Assembly: GCA_038373885.1 (NCBI GenBank)
Contig: JAWZYV010012532.1
Span: forward strand, 1 to 64,000
Direction: 5' to 3'
DNA: 64,000 bases
Origin: Cheiracanthium punctorium
Lineage: Eukaryota; Arthropoda; Arachnida; Araneae; Cheiracanthiidae
The notes beneath the pieces were generated by a model. That model did not search any database. It was not told the origin of the DNA and was given only the letters and a program-made list of their open reading frames with translations. Shown here piece by piece: positions 10,068 to 21,085 of the stretch. The position numbers and the translations under genes were made by a program. The stretch's first letter is position 1. Each line of letters begins with the position of its first letter.

Positions 10068-13000
10068 CCACCTCCCCTCCTGGAAAAAAATCTGAAACGA
10101 GAAAGACTAGAAGAATTTTAGAGTTCAGGGTACTTTTTGTAAATTGGACCTTACGTCCATACCGGGTTCGATAAACGGGTGTTGTAACATCTGGCGGCAC
10201 TGTTTCAGTGGCCGTAGAGGGAAGTGTTTCATCATTTGATGGTACTTTTTCAGTTGTATGATCTGGCAGAGAAACATCTTTAAAAGATGGTGCTGGAAGA
10301 GGATTTAGAGAGGGCATATGAGCAGGTTTCAAACGATCAATTGACACTGTCCTTTCTTTGCCGTTAACAACGATATTGAAGGTTTTATCACCTCGTTTAA
10401 GTACTTTGTGAGGCCCTGTATACGGGGTACATAGAGATGGCTTGACAGCATCTACCCTGAGAAAAACGTGTGAACATGTATGCAAATCTTTAAAAATAAA
10501 AATCTTTGTTGAATTATGACTAGTAGTAGGAACTGGTTTTAAAATTTGCATATGCCTATTTAACCTAGCAAAAAATTTACTATCAGGTGTATCGGCTGTT
10601 GTAGCTGTAAAAAACTGTCCTGGTAGTCTAAGATTTTCTCCATACACTAGTTCACTTGGTGAAGATTCTATTTCTTCTCTGTAAACCGTGCGTAATCCCA
10701 AAAGAACCATGGGTAAAGCTTCAGTCCAATGAATGGAGGCATGGCACATTATGGACTGTTTTAGCACTCTATGCCAGCGCTCAATAATCCCGTTTGACTG
10801 TGGGTGATATGCCGTGGTATGTGACAGATTTATTCCAAAATTCTTTGCTAGTGATCGTAGTACCTCTCCCCTAAACTGTGTACCTCTGTCAGTTGTTATG
10901 CGCTCGGGTATTCCAAACCGCGCAATCCAACCGCTGTAAAATGCATTTATGACTGTTTCAGCTTTTATATCCGGAAGTGGAAAAGCCTCTGGCCACCTTG
11001 TAAACCTATCTATACACGTTAAGCAGTATGACATACCATACGAAGATGGTAAAGGTCCAATCAGGTCAATATTTATATGTGAAAAACGCTGACTTGGAAC
11101 TTTAAATTCCCCGAAAGGAGAATGTACATGCCGAGAAACTTTAGCTTTCTGACAGGGAATACAGGTCCGTGATAACTGTGCAATTTGCTTTTTTATGCCT
11201 GGCCATACGAAGCGATCCGTGATCAATTTCACCGTTGCTTTAATACCAGGATGAGCAAGACAATGCATTGTATTAAACACTTGTATTCGAAATTCTTCCG
11301 GAATATAAGGGCGAATGGTAGCTGTAGAAGTATCACAATATAGAGAGTAATCAGAATTCGGAATAGGTAGTTTCTGTAACTTAAAAACGGTGTTAGGATT
11401 TGACAAGAGTTCTTTAAGTTGTTCATCGGATTCTTGGGCTCGCGCTATAGCTGGAAAGTCCAAAGGTTCCGGAAATTGTACTTCGTAAATCCTTGATAAG
11501 GCATCGGCTACTGTATTTTTTGAACTAGCCATATAACGAACATCAGTGCTAAATTCTGCAATGAAATTAAGCTGATTGATTTGTCGTGGAGAAAGTTTAT
11601 CATATTTTTGTGAAAATGCTTTAATTAAAGGCTTATGATCAGTAAAAATTATGAAGTTAGTTCCTTCCAAAAGATAGCGAAAATATTTAATTGCAGCAAA
11701 AATCGCTAAAAGTTCACGATCGTAAGTGCTGTATTTCATTTCTGTAGAGCTTAATTTTCTTGAGAAAAATCCCAGAGGTTCCCATCCATCTTTGTTATGT
11801 TGCTGAACGCAAGCGCCTATGGCCTTGTCTGACGCATCACACATTATTGCGATTTGAGCTTTTAAATTTGGATGTTTTAAGGACGTTATCTCTTTCAATA
11901 CTCTCTTGCAATTTTCGAAGGATCTTTCGGATTCCTCTGACCAATTCAATACTGATTTATCATTCTTTTTACCAGGTCCCAACATTGCATGCAATGGGAG
12001 TTGTGTTTCAGCTGAATGGGGTAAAAATCTTCTATAGAAATTTAAAATACCCAAAAAACGTCGAAGTTCAACGACAGTATTTGGCTTTGGGAACTCCTCG
12101 ATTGCTTTTACTCTGTCGGGTAAAGGGGTTATACCTGTTTTATCAATCATGTGTCCCAAAAATTTTACTTGGTCTGCTGCAAATGTGCACTTTGGCAAAT
12201 TAACTTTCAATTTGTGTTCTTTTAAGCGAGAAAATACCTCTGTTAGGTGAAGTAAATGTTCATTTAGGTCGTTAGAAGCTATTAGCAGATCATCTATGTA
12301 AACAAAGCAAAAGTCTAATCCTTCCAAAACTTGATCCAGAAGACGTTGCATGGTTTGGGCCGCATTTCGCAATCCAAAAGTCATAAAATTATATTGGAAT
12401 AAACCGAATGGCGTAATAATAGCGGTCTTTGGTATGTCTTCGTTATTCATTGGAACTTGATGGTATGCTTTTCGTAAATCTAATGTGCTAAAAACTTTCT
12501 TTCCGTATAAATTATATGTGAAATCATAAATATGTCGGATTGGATAATTATCAGGTATTGTAATTGCATTTAAAGCACGATAATCGCCACATGGACGCCA
12601 CGTACCGTCGGATTTCTTAACCATGTGCAGTGGACTACTCCAACAACTTTTCGAAACGCTACAAATTCCTTTTTGTACTAAGTATGAAAATTCTGCTTTA
12701 GCTGCTGCTAATTTGTCTGGAGACAGACGTCTAGCTTTAGCTGCCACCGGTGGGCCTTTGGTTTCTATTGTATGGCAGACATTTGACTTATTGGACGTTT
12801 CAAAATTATCATCGAATAAAGAACTGTATTGTTTTAATAACATATCGAATCTTTCAGACGGATGCACGAGGGTTATTCTTTGACACAGTACCTGTGAAAT
12901 TTTACCTCGAGAAGAAACGCTAGTCAAGCTGTCAATCAATTTTTTAGACTTTAAATCGACGATTATTCCAAAATTATGCAAGAAATCTGCACCGAGTATA

Positions 13001-13320
13001 GGTCGAGATACATCAGCTATTGTGAATGTCCAAGAAAAAATTCTACGAAGGCCGATATCTAAATTCAATATCTTTTTTCCAAATACATTAATTTTAGTAC
13101 CATTTGCAGCTAACAAATTTAAAAGAGACTTTGAATTATAAAAGCGCTCATCAGGTGTAGGTGGAATAACACTTAAATCCGCTCCGGTGTCAACCAGTAG
13201 GTCTATGCCCAAATTTCTTTCGCGTACTATTAAGCGACAATTTTTTAAAGCCTCAACATTCGTCGCTGAAAATGCCTGGCTATTTAGTTTTCCGACGAAA
13301 AAGAGCAAGGTTTCGTGCAT
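9835..13320 (-). CDS. pol: Pol polyprotein: protease, reverse transcriptase, RNase H, integrase
   Basis: 1161 residues, uninterrupted. The aspartic protease motif DTGA is at 44-47. Reverse transcriptase spans about 205-395 with YIDD at 341-344. RNase H follows with D495, E536, D561 and D606. Integrase has a zinc-binding H686, H690, C720, C723 and a catalytic D752, D811, E847, with exactly 35 residues between the last two. A GPY/F-like segment (YTGPHKV) lies near 967. The frame is -1 relative to gag and overlaps it by 37 bases, so Pol is probably made by -1 frameshifting; the ATG at 13320 need not be used. The frame reads through the polypurine tract into the 3' LTR, giving a C-terminus that is unusual for the family and may not be functional. 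Confidence 0.95.
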   Translation of the reverse strand: MHETLLFFVGKLNSQAFSATNVEALKNCRLIVRERNLGIDLLVDTGADLSVIPPTPDERFYNSKSLLNLLAANGTKINVFGKKILNLDIGLRRIFSWTFTIADVSRPILGADFLHNFGIIVDLKSKKLIDSLTSVSSRGKISQVLCQRITLVHPSERFDMLLKQYSSLFDDNFETSNKSNVCHTIETKGPPVAAKARRLSPDKLAAAKAEFSYLVQKGICSVSKSCWSSPLHMVKKSDGTWRPCGDYRALNAITIPDNYPIRHIYDFTYNLYGKKVFSTLDLRKAYHQVPMNNEDIPKTAIITPFGLFQYNFMTFGLRNAAQTMQRLLDQVLEGLDFCFVYIDDLLIASNDLNEHLLHLTEVFSRLKEHKLKVNLPKCTFAADQVKFLGHMIDKTGITPLPDRVKAIEEFPKPNTVVELRRFLGILNFYRRFLPHSAETQLPLHAMLGPGKKNDKSVLNWSEESERSFENCKRVLKEITSLKHPNLKAQIAIMCDASDKAIGACVQQHNKDGWEPLGFFSRKLSSTEMKYSTYDRELLAIFAAIKYFRYLLEGTNFIIFTDHKPLIKAFSQKYDKLSPRQINQLNFIAEFSTDVRYMASSKNTVADALSRIYEVQFPEPLDFPAIARAQESDEQLKELLSNPNTVFKLQKLPIPNSDYSLYCDTSTATIRPYIPEEFRIQVFNTMHCLAHPGIKATVKLITDRFVWPGIKKQIAQLSRTCIPCQKAKVSRHVHSPFGEFKVPSQRFSHINIDLIGPLPSSYGMSYCLTCIDRFTRWPEAFPLPDIKAETVINAFYSGWIARFGIPERITTDRGTQFRGEVLRSLAKNFGINLSHTTAYHPQSNGIIERWHRVLKQSIMCHASIHWTEALPMVLLGLRTVYREEIESSPSELVYGENLRLPGQFFTATTADTPDSKFFARLNRHMQILKPVPTTSHNSTKIFIFKDLHTCSHVFLRVDAVKPSLCTPYTGPHKVLKRGDKTFNIVVNGKERTVSIDRLKPAHMPSLNPLPAPSFKDVSLPDHTTEKVPSNDETLPSTATETVPPDVTTPVYRTRYGRKVQFTKSTLNSKILLVFLVSDFFPGGEVVWRCISEPAPTQALVEKARSKSTLRAEDPPYQLAQAQTRWRKKSSFAPRNTSQFRWLARKCRLGIPPHYKSAECFIF
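10068..10081 (-). promoter_or_regulatory. Polypurine tract
   Basis: The minus strand reads AGGAGGGGAGGTGG immediately upstream of the 3' LTR, the expected plus-strand DNA priming site for reverse transcription. Confidence 0.85.
13284..13320 (-). promoter_or_regulatory. gag-pol overlap, candidate -1 frameshift site
   Basis: The pol frame is -1 to gag. The minus strand reads GGAAAAC (complement of 13287-13293) directly followed by the gag stop TAA (13284-13286). Slipping there would turn GAA AAC into GGA AAA and continue in pol as GKLN. This is not a perfect X XXY YYZ heptamer; a T run 10-15 bases earlier is the alternative. Confidence 0.5.
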
Positions 13321-14081
13321 TTAGTTGCCTTTTCACCAAACTTAAAATGATACCAGCAAGACCTCCCCTCACTGTCAGAACGACGGGTAGAAGTATTACG
13401 TTTTCGAGAAACTGATCTATTTCGAGAATACAGAGTAAAAAGTTTATCAACTCTCGTATTTAATTCGTTAATCTGTATTTGCAAATCGTTTAGCGCTTTA
13501 TTTGTAACTTCTAACTTCTCCGGTTTTGAACTTAACTCTGTGCTACTCAAAGATGACAAATTCGTTACGTCAGCAATTTTATCAGCCATTACAGCTAATC
13601 TACTTAATTCATCCTCTGAGGTAGCCAAAATAGCTTGTATTTGTGTAGGTAAACGCTGCAACCATAAGGATTTAAGCAATCCCTGACCAACATTTGTTCC
13701 CGCTAACTCCTGCATTTCGCGGAGGAGGAGGGAGGGACGCTTGTCTCCTAAATTTACCTCTTGCAAAAGTTTTCTTAACCTACGTTCCTCAGAATCAGAA
13801 AAAATAGCTATCAGGCATTTTTTAAGTACACTATATGCATTATCACCAGGAGGAGAATCAATTATGTCACTAACCTGAGACAGAACCTCTGTTTCGATGT
13901 TTCCGATCACAATATGATATTTCGTTATACTTGATGTTACACCAGAAGTTATGAACTGGCTTTCAATTTGACGAAACCACACAGCTGGATTCTCTTTCCA
14001 AAAGGGCGGCGCCTTGACAGAGACCCTATTCAGAGTAGTACTTGCATTTTTGTCAGCCTCTTCAGATCCTGTATCCGTCAT
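13284..14081 (-). CDS. gag: Gag protein with CHCC zinc finger
   Basis: 265 residues from an ATG at 14081 ([11 protein letters not shown]). The N-terminal region ([19 protein letters not shown], about 25-43) is the part shared by many arthropod Gypsy Gags (DUF7041-type). A helix-rich middle follows, then a coiled segment at about 195-215 and a basic Arg/Ser stretch at about 220-235. At the C-terminus C242, H245, C255 and C259 form a CX2HX9CX3C finger instead of the usual CCHC, a mark of the CsRn1 clade. The role is packaging of element RNA into particles. It ends 37 bases inside pol. Confidence 0.92.
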   Translation of the reverse strand: MTDTGSEEADKNASTTLNRVSVKAPPFWKENPAVWFRQIESQFITSGVTSSITKYHIVIGNIETEVLSQVSDIIDSPPGDNAYSVLKKCLIAIFSDSEERRLRKLLQEVNLGDKRPSLLLREMQELAGTNVGQGLLKSLWLQRLPTQIQAILATSEDELSRLAVMADKIADVTNLSSLSSTELSSKPEKLEVTNKALNDLQIQINELNTRVDKLFTLYSRNRSVSRKRNTSTRRSDSEGRSCWYHFKFGEKATKCTKPCSFSSEN

Positions 14082-14122
14082 CTTGAGTAAAAGCTTTAAT
14101 TGACTTTCTTTGAAACTTTTTT

Positions 14123-14133
14123 CCGGGTCACCA
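14123..14133 (-). promoter_or_regulatory. Primer binding site, tRNA-Trp type
   Basis: One base after the 5' LTR the minus strand reads TGGTGACCCGG. TGGTGACCC matches the complement of the 3' end of eukaryotic tRNA-Trp including CCA. Use of tRNA-Trp is characteristic of CsRn1-like elements. Confidence 0.75.
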
Positions 14134-14134
14134 G

Positions 14135-14464
14135 TGTTACTTGTTGGTGTGATAAAACAAGAACGTTTAACAGTAGAACAGACAATAACATTTATTAACT
14201 AAAATCAACAGAAGGTGTATCAATAGAAAGATTAAAATATAAAACATTCAGCGCTTTTGTAGTGAGGAGGGATGCCCAAACGACATTTACGGGCGAGCCA
14301 TCGAAACTGACTTGTATTCCGAGGAGCAAAGCTGCTCTTTTTTCTCCATCGAGTCTGCGCCTGCGCCAGCTGGTACGGAGGATCTTCGGCTCGTAAAGTC
14401 GACTTGGAGCGCGCTTTTTCGACCAGCGCTTGCGTTGGAGCGGGCTCTGAAATGCAACGCCACA
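14135..14464 (-). repeat. 5' LTR of the CsRn1-like element
   Basis: Same 330 bp as 9738-10067 except for C in place of A at 14376. It is expected to hold the promoter; no clear TATA box was assigned. The long frame that starts here is the LTR copy of the Pol tail and not a separate gene. Confidence 0.95.
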
Positions 14465-15440
14465 GGCCCATGAGTAACTCCCCTTCCTTATTTCTGTTCC
14501 AATCTAAAATTTTTTTTCGCACTGTGTAGTTGAGGGGCGATTGCCTCAGGCACTACAAATACCAGAACTTTTTGGTGGCACCGTTTCACATTTAAGATTA
14601 GTTTCAATTATTTCAGGTATAAAATTTTCTTTTTACAATATCTATAATTGGGCTGCTCTAAGATATAGTCAAAAAGAAAAAAAAGAAAAGGAGGATGCTC
14701 TTAAATATTTAAGTTACATCAAAAGATCTACGTACTTATGCTTAAATACAACTTCTAAAACTGCTTTAGACAAATTTATGCAGAATAAATGTAAATGTTT
14801 CATTTTTTAAAAATATTTTAATAAGAACAAATTTAGTTACAATTCTTCATGAAAGAAACAGTAAAAATATTAAAGGAAAAGCACAATATCAACAGTGTTA
14901 ATAAAAACATTGAGCATGACTTGATGTCGTAGGAAGAAACAATTTTAATAAGACCTCATATTTTACTTAAATATGATAGCTTTTTTAAAACTTTTTCCCC
15001 CTATGTAATATGAAATTTCCTCAACTGTTACTATTTTTTGAATAACTTTTTCTTGAAAAAATACTATCAGGGTAATATTAGCATTATAAATATATGTGAA
15101 CTATAAAGCTTGTATTATAAATTTCAATGCGCTCCGCACAAATCAATTCAATTCATTTACCCCCAAAAATGTATATAATTGTTCTTCGAATTCGGAGGCC
15201 ATCATCCTCCCCAAAAATGCTAATGTTACAACTGGAATGATCGCCATATTGTGTGAGCAGAGAAGGATCCCGATACGGAATGCAGATTTCACTTGCTCTC
15301 AGCCATGTGGAATTTTAGGGCCATTTATTCCTTTTCGGAATTTCTTTCCGAGCGGAATCAAGTGTTCGTAGTAAGCCAAACAAACTTTAATCGGAATTCT
15401 GACGTCACTCGGCCCAAATTCCGATGGGAATCTCATTCCG
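14465..15440. other. Gene-free stretch with possible hAT end
   Basis: Removing the Gypsy element restores CAGGCCCATGAGTAACTCC across 9732-9737 and 14469 onward, which looks like an old hAT end that the Gypsy element hit. No mate was confirmed. The segment 15180-15420 has repeated TTCCG and CGGAAT motifs but no convincing frame. Confidence 0.4.
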
Positions 15441-15449
15441 CTATGTTTG

Positions 15450-15535
15450 TGGTAGAGCGTCGGTTGTGAATCGGATATCTTCAGTCTCCCAGCTCAGAGC
15501 GCTATACACTCTGCCGCTGGTGGCGCACCTTATGG
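15450..15535 (-). repeat. SINE head fragment, same family as 37427-37655
   Basis: On the minus strand CACCAGCGGCAGAGTGTATA is followed by GCGCTCTGAGCTGGGAGAC, matching the tRNA-derived head of the SINEs at 37427 and 48559. A B-box-like CCGATTCACAACC follows. The body of the SINE is not recognisable. Confidence 0.5.
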
Positions 15536-15710
15536 CACTAAAGCAATTAGATGGATTAGAAAAAATAAACACACTGGGTTTCTTCTTGGGACCGGGTAAG
15601 CCCTATCTCCGCCATGTTAAATTCATCAACTTTATGTACGTACTTTTTTCTCAGAAATGGTGAAAGATAATGGTACAAAATTGTAACAGCAGTTAGCATA
15701 ACATATTCTA

Positions 15711-17215
15711 CACTCATGTCCATAAATTAAGGATAATTCAGAATCGCACAGAAATTTATCTCTAAAATAAAAATTTCACCTGTGGAATGATCACACACAT
15801 CTTGAAGAAGAATATGCAAATTACAGGAAACCACCAGATGGCGTGGATGGTACGTCACAATGACGAGAGTGTAAGAGAGGGGTATATAAGGAATGGTGGC
15901 AAAGAAGTAAAATTGTTCACAAGCGCTGTGAAAGCCTTTCAGTGCAAAAACCGCATAGTTATGGCACAAAGGAGGCATTTGGATGATGTTTTACGTGGCA
16001 GAATTATCGGACGACTGGAATGTGGACGTACCCAGCTGGAAGTATCCGAGGAACTTGGAATCGCCCAGAGTGTCATCTCCAGGCTTTGGCAACGATTCCA
16101 AGATGATGGTAATGTGAGTAGACGTTACAGCACAGGTCGCCCCCGAGTTACAACGCCGAATGAGGACCGCTATTTGGCAGTTACTGCCAAAAGAAACAGA
16201 CGGAGTACAGCCTCAGACCTGTCTCGTCAGCTCTCTTCAGCTACCGGTACGACAGTTTCAAGGCAGACCGTGTACAGACGCTTAGGGCACATTGGTCTAT
16301 ATGCTCGTAGGCCTGTCAGATGTGTTCCACTTACCGCAACTCACTGTCGCCTGCGATTAACCTGGAGTAGAGAGCATGCATTGTGGACACCGCAACAGTG
16401 GTCTTGTGTGATGTTTTCCGACGAGTCCAGGTTTAGTTTGGAGTCCGATTCTCGCCGGACATTCATCTGGAGAGCGCCAGGTACCCGTTACCACCAAGAG
16501 AACACCATTGAAAGACACCGTTACGGTGGGGCAGGATAGCTCGTTTGGGGAGGAATTATTCTTGGTTCCAGAACTGACCTGCATGTTCAGAGTGTAACGA
16601 TGACAGGCCACATCTATCGGGATGTCATTCTGGAACAACATGTACGTTTGTTTCGGGGCGCCATGGGTGCTGAATTTGTGTTTATGGATGACAACGCCCG
16701 TCCTCACCGTGCAAACATTGTAGACTAATGCCTTCAATCGGAGGATATCACCCGTATGCATTGGCCAGCATACTCACCGGACTTGAATCCAATAGAGCAT
16801 GTGTGGGATATGCTTGGCCGACGAATTGCAGCCCGTCAACCCCCTCCCACCTGTCTACCAGAACTTCGGAGTGCATTGCTTGATTAGTGGTGTAATATTC
16901 CCCAAGATCAGATTGATCATTTGATACTCAGCATGCCTAGGCGTTGTCAGGCCTGTATTGCATCGTCCGGGAGACATACTCCGTATTAACCATCCTACTA
17001 ACCATGTTATACTGTTTTTTGTAAATAGGTTCTTTTTTGAAATTTGGTCAAGGGAGTAAAACTTGCAATTTTTATTAATTATGTCAAACATATAGCATCT
17101 TTTTTGCTCTTTACTTTTTGTTTAATAAATAGACTTTACAAATAAGTCAAATTTGTTTTGCTTCTTTCTCTTTCTTTGCCTGAACTTCATTATCCTTAAT
17201 TTATGGAAATGAGTG
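15711..17215 (+). mobile_element. Tc1-type transposon, 1505 bp, inactivated
   Basis: The ends CACTCATGTCCATAAATTAA and CACTCATTTCCATAAATTAA are inverted repeats with one mismatch over the first 20 bases and continue imperfectly. TA flanks both sides (15709-15710 and 17216-17217). The length is typical of Tc1 elements. The single gene inside is broken by stops, so this copy is dead but well preserved. Confidence 0.92.
15961..16989 (+). pseudogene. Tc1 (Tcb1-like) transposase, three in-frame stops
   Basis: 342 codons from ATG at 15961 (MAQRRHLDDVLRG) to TAA at 16987. The N-terminus is a paired-type helix-turn-helix region. The catalytic triad is D in FSDESRF, D in MDDNARPH and E in NPIEHVWD, with 34 residues between the last two (DD34E, the Tc1 signature). 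Stops occur at 16537-16539 (TAG, where the context suggests Trp), 16726-16728 (TAA) and 16885-16887 (TAG, both probably former Glu). No frameshift is needed along the whole length. Longer frames starting at 15787 run over non-coding sequence of the element. Confidence 0.93.
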
Positions 17216-17217
17216 TA

Positions 17218-17688
17218 CATACTTTAACGGGTCAGTTTTTTTCTAAATAAAAATTTAAAAATATTATTAATTCTTTAATGAAAATCACTTAAATTTGCAT
17301 TTTTGATAGAATATTGCTGCCTAACATGAATAATTCTCAATATATTAACAAACTTCCATGTTAAAGTATGTAATATAATATGATATATCTGTAATGAAAA
17401 AATTGAGTTCATAAGTTTAATTGCTATTGAGAAAAAGGAACACGAATCTGTAAAATCCATAGTTTTGAGAAAATCCACTTTGAAGATTTTTAGATAGCGT
17501 ATAAACTATGAAGTGCCTTGGGGAAATATAAAAATTTCTAATACTTCTGTTTTTCAGATAAACAAGTGTTATATATTGTTAGAAAGATAAAATTTTAAAG
17601 TATTTAATGCAATGAAAAAATAATAATCGATTCTTTTGATTGAATTTTGCGTATCTGGTCCCCTTAACCAACTGAGTTCTATAAAATT
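17218..17688. other. Gene-free AT-rich stretch
   Basis: No repeat ends, hairpins or supportable frames were seen. If 17689-17976 is a terminal exon, this would contain its 3' untranslated region. Confidence 0.4.
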
Positions 17689-17976
17689 TTATGTAAAGAT
17701 CATAACGAAAACTTCTGCTGAAACTAAGAAATGAAAACCTATCGTATATAAATTCCCTTCTTTATGAGTATATTCCACAAACCGAGTGATTGCGTAAGTA
17801 TTTGTAATTGTCATATAATTCCAGTGATTTCCAGTACATTTATCGAAATAATCTATAAAAAAATTTCTTTGTAGATGTGTTTCACCAAATGAAATTTCCA
17901 CCATAAATTCTAATGTTGGTCCTATAACATTGAACAATGTTTCAAAAACTAGCCTTTTGCTAGATATCACCGTCGC
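17689..17976 (-). CDS. Candidate terminal exon of an unidentified host gene
   Basis: Open frame of 95 codons plus stop after a pyrimidine-rich acceptor (TTTTTTTTATTTAAAG, minus strand, exon starting at 17976). The protein is non-repetitive and mixed in composition (VFETLFNVIGPTLEFMVEIS...), with a Cys and two Trp/His-containing patches, and ends in a hydrophobic tail. It does not resemble any transposon protein I recognise. It follows 18115-18264 on the same strand in the same codon phase after a 138-base gap, which suggests two exons of one gene. The family is not recognised; it could also be a chance frame in AT-rich DNA. Confidence 0.4.
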   Translation of the reverse strand, partial: ATVISSKRLVFETLFNVIGPTLEFMVEISFGETHLQRNFFIDYFDKCTGNHWNYMTITNTYAITRFVEYTHKEGNLYTIGFHFLVSAEVFVMIFT

Positions 17977-18114
17977 CTTTAAATAAAAAAAAGAAAAGAA
18001 AACATTTTCTTTAAAAAAATTTATAAAACACATATACAGCATTACTTTTGAAGTTAATAATTAACTGGAAACAATACACAAACATAAGTATTGAAAACAT
18101 CATCTATAAATGAC

Positions 18115-18264
18115 GCTCAGTATCTCGACGAAGGAACGTCCGGGCTTGTGAGCGCAGTTGTAGTCTATTTGGTGCAGGCTCTTCCCCCAAGCAGAGTGGT
18201 CCGTGTCATTGGGCTCGTAGAACTTAAACTGCAGTGACAATTCTAATGTTCCAACATTTTGAAC
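18115..18264 (-). CDS. Candidate exon of an unidentified host gene
   Basis: Preceded by a good acceptor (CCTTTCCTCTATTTAG). The 50 codons use C- and G-ending codons freely, unlike the surrounding DNA, and read VQNVGTLELSLQFKFYEPND..., then ...DYNCAHKPGRSFVEILS. The possible donor AGC/GTCATT is weak; without it the frame stops at 18100-18102 after four more codons. Upstream exons would lie to the right, beyond the hAT nest, so that nest may sit in an intron. No function can be named. Confidence 0.5.
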
Positions 18265-18798
18265 CTAAATAGAGGAAAGGAGGATTGTAATAAAATTCAT
18301 TAATATTTATTGAAGGAGATTAATTAAATTAGCGCATTTTCAGAAACAAGGCTGCTATTAAAAATAACTGTTGTAAAGTGTGTATTCTTTGTGTTCAGTT
18401 GGTTTTGAACTAAAAAACAACCTGCCCAGTAAAGTCCTGGTGTCTCACCTTCACTTGAGAGCCATGACAGCCAGTGGCGGCCGGTGGTTAAAAATGTTAG
18501 TGCAGCCGGAAACATAGGAGTCCCCCCCCTCCCCCTTCCTCCAGACAGGAATGGAAAATCTTTGTTACTGAATTCGAACGCTGGCTGATTAAGCCCTCCC
18601 TGAGAAAAAAAAAAAAAAGGAAATTACATAAAAAATGTAAGAGATCCTAATTTACTTCCATAAAATGGACATAAATTTCAACTAGCCGCTCTTATCCTCA
18701 AAATTGCATTAATCCGTGTCTGATTCGAAGTTTCCTTAGAATTTTCTTTTGTAATGATAACATGAGAAGAAAAGTAAAAAAGAGAAAACTGACTTATT

Positions 18799-20958
18799 TT
18801 AACAAGTCAAATCAATCCTCCTTTCTTTTAAACTTGCGAATCGGTCAGTGATGTCCTCATAAAAAGGCGTTGTTTTAATAAGTTCATCAATTATTCCCCG
18901 TTCAATTGACAGCGTCGATAATGCCGTCAATCGTTCCTCGGACATGGAATTCCTCAAATAATTTTAATTCTCTTTAGACAAGAGAAGCTTCTTTCACTTG
19001 TTGCGCTTGTAGTGGGTATTGTCAGTATCAAACACAGAAATTTATATACTTCTTGGAAAATGTCCTTCGTTCCATTATCATGCATGTTTTTAATTATTTC
19101 TTGCACACTACAATTCCTGTATGATAAATCTGAATACAACAGTTTTAATTCATTTTTAAGTCTATGAGTATCACTTATCACATTTGGATAAGAGTTTTTC
19201 AAGCTAGCGTTTTCTGGGATGTTATTTATGGAAAAGTCCTCAAACTTTGAAGAATCGGCGAGACAAAAAAAAAAAAAAAATATAAACATTCGCTGTCTTT
19301 AAATCTTGCATCAAATTTCATTACTATGGTATCTAAAATTTCAAAATATAATATTTTAAATTTTCGAAACACATCTTCTTGCGTTTGGAAGCCATATTGT
19401 CTTTTGAAAACAATTTCCGTTTTCGAATTCGCTATTTCAAAAAAACGTTTGAACGTGTCCTCATTACGGTTTTGGCTTATTATGTTTCGAGTTGCCTTGA
19501 TTTGCTGGAGACAATTTATATCCAAAGATTTTTTCAGAATGTCATACAAAACATCCGTTTGTTGGAAAATAAATCAAAAATTAAGGATAAAAGTGTGAAT
19601 CCAAAATCATTAAAATAATTCAAAAATCCATTTGCATGTCGAATGGAAGTTTCATCCATATTTGGATCAGATAAAATGCTTTCGAAAATTTCTTTTAAGC
19701 CTTTCCATTCATCTGTTACCACTCTTAATATTTTACTATTAGAATGCCATCGAGTGTCAGTGCTAGTTGGTATTTTCCGTGCAATTGTTGAATTTAGTAA
19801 GTATGTCCTCTTCGCAGAATGATGGAAAAATGAAGGAATTCCACTTAAGTTTGCAAAAAAAATTCGACAGTCCGAGATATTATTTACACTTTGTTTTAAA
19901 ATTAAATTAAGTCTATGTCCGCAGCAGTAAACAAATAATGCTTGTGGAGCTTGCGATTTAATTTTGGTTTGCAAGCCAGTCAAATGTTCACGCATGACAC
20001 TTGCTCCATCGTAGCATTGAGCAATAAGTTTTGTGCGATATTCAAGAGGTCCTAAAACCGTTTCTAAAAGTTCAAAGAGAGCTTCTGCAGTACGAGATAT
20101 ACCAACATCAAAAAACCCTAAAAATCTCTCATCTACCAACCCGTTTGAAGAAATATACCTCACAATAATAGAGCGCTGTGATTTTTGGGAAATATCTGTG
20201 GTATCGTCTACTTCAACAGCAAAAAACGGAGATTCTGAAATTTCATTTTTTATAAATTCATGTATATGAGAATATAAACACTCAATCAATTCATTTTGTA
20301 TAGTTTTTGATTCACCTTTAAAAACAGTTTTAATATTTAAATAATGCTGTTGTAATTCTATCCAAGCTTCAGATATCAATAATTTTAAAAGCTCTTTAAA
20401 ATTCCCCCGGTTTAAAGAATCTTCTCGCTCGTCATGTCCTCTAAATGCCAGTTCTTGCTTACTTAAAAACAATACTGCTTTGATGGGTAACTGCATGAAG
20501 TGTCTATTCAGGTTTACCTTCTTGTTAAATTCAGCAATATAAAGTCGAGAGTTTTCCTTTAATACGTCAGGAATTTGGGTCCCACTTCTTAACAACTCTT
20601 TAAATTTTTAAGAATTTTTTAAATGTTCGATTGAGCCTTCATGTGTTTTACATGCTCTTGTGATGGTGGTTAACCCATCATATCCAGTACCATTCCAAAC
20701 GCTCTTTTTTATCCCAACGATTAAACACGGCCAACAAAACATTTTTTGTAAATAAAAACTGCCACATAGCCACGAGAATAATGAATACCAAGATGACTGG
20801 AAGCTACGACCATGCTGAGACGAACTTGCTGTTTTCTTATGAATGGACAATTTCGGTGTCTGTCTATCTTCTTTTAATAGTTGACGTTTATCATCTTCTT
20901 TCCATATGTTAAATGGAGTTTGAAGCAAGACACAAACTGGATCATAATGGGGCTGCAT
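18799..20958 (-). pseudogene. hAT transposase (ZMYM1-like, TTF zinc finger and hAT dimerisation domain)
   Basis: From ATG at 20958 the protein begins with a TTF-type zinc-finger region (LQKMFCWPCL). It continues through the DDE-type core (FFAVEVDDTTDISQKSQRSI; ALFVYCCGHRLNLILKQSV; DTRWHS) and ends in the hAT C-terminal dimerisation motif (TIPTTSATSERSFSCLKRI). Breaks: an in-frame TAA at 20608-20610, a frameshift near 19550-19570, one in the A/T run at about 19266-19281, and one near 18960. After the last, the tail continues (LRNSMSEERLTALSTLSIE) to a stop at about 18799. The upstream in-frame TGA supports the 20958 start. In an intact relative this enzyme would cut and join CAG-ended hAT termini. 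Confidence 0.9.
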
Positions 20959-21085
20959 GTTTCACAGGGTGAGTAGTCAAATTTCATTCTAAAAATCAAG
21001 CACTTTTAAGCACTTTATAAGCACACTTTAAAGAAAAATCTAGCACGTCATCATCAATTTTTTTTAAGTATTACATGCAACAGAT

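Larger units (their letters stand above)
9738..14464 (-). mobile_element. Complete Ty3/Gypsy LTR retrotransposon, CsRn1-like
   Basis: A 4727-bp element with identical-length 330-bp LTRs, a 4-bp target duplication GGCC (9734-9737 and 14465-14468), primer binding site, polypurine tract, gag and pol. The domain order protease, reverse transcriptase, RNase H, integrase is that of Ty3/Gypsy (Metaviridae). The CHCC Gag finger and a primer site matching the 3' end of tRNA-Trp point to the CsRn1 clade. Only one difference between the LTRs was seen by eye (9979 against 14376), so the insertion is recent. Both reading frames are open and the copy may be capable of movement; that last point is inference. 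Confidence 0.95.

Noticed and set aside
14232..14522. 96-codon minus-strand frame in the 5' LTR
   Set aside because: It is the LTR copy of the Pol C-terminal tail, not a gene.
15787..15960. Upstream extension of the Tc1 transposase frame
   Set aside because: It lies in the terminal region before the family's usual start at MAQRRHLDDV and resembles no protein.
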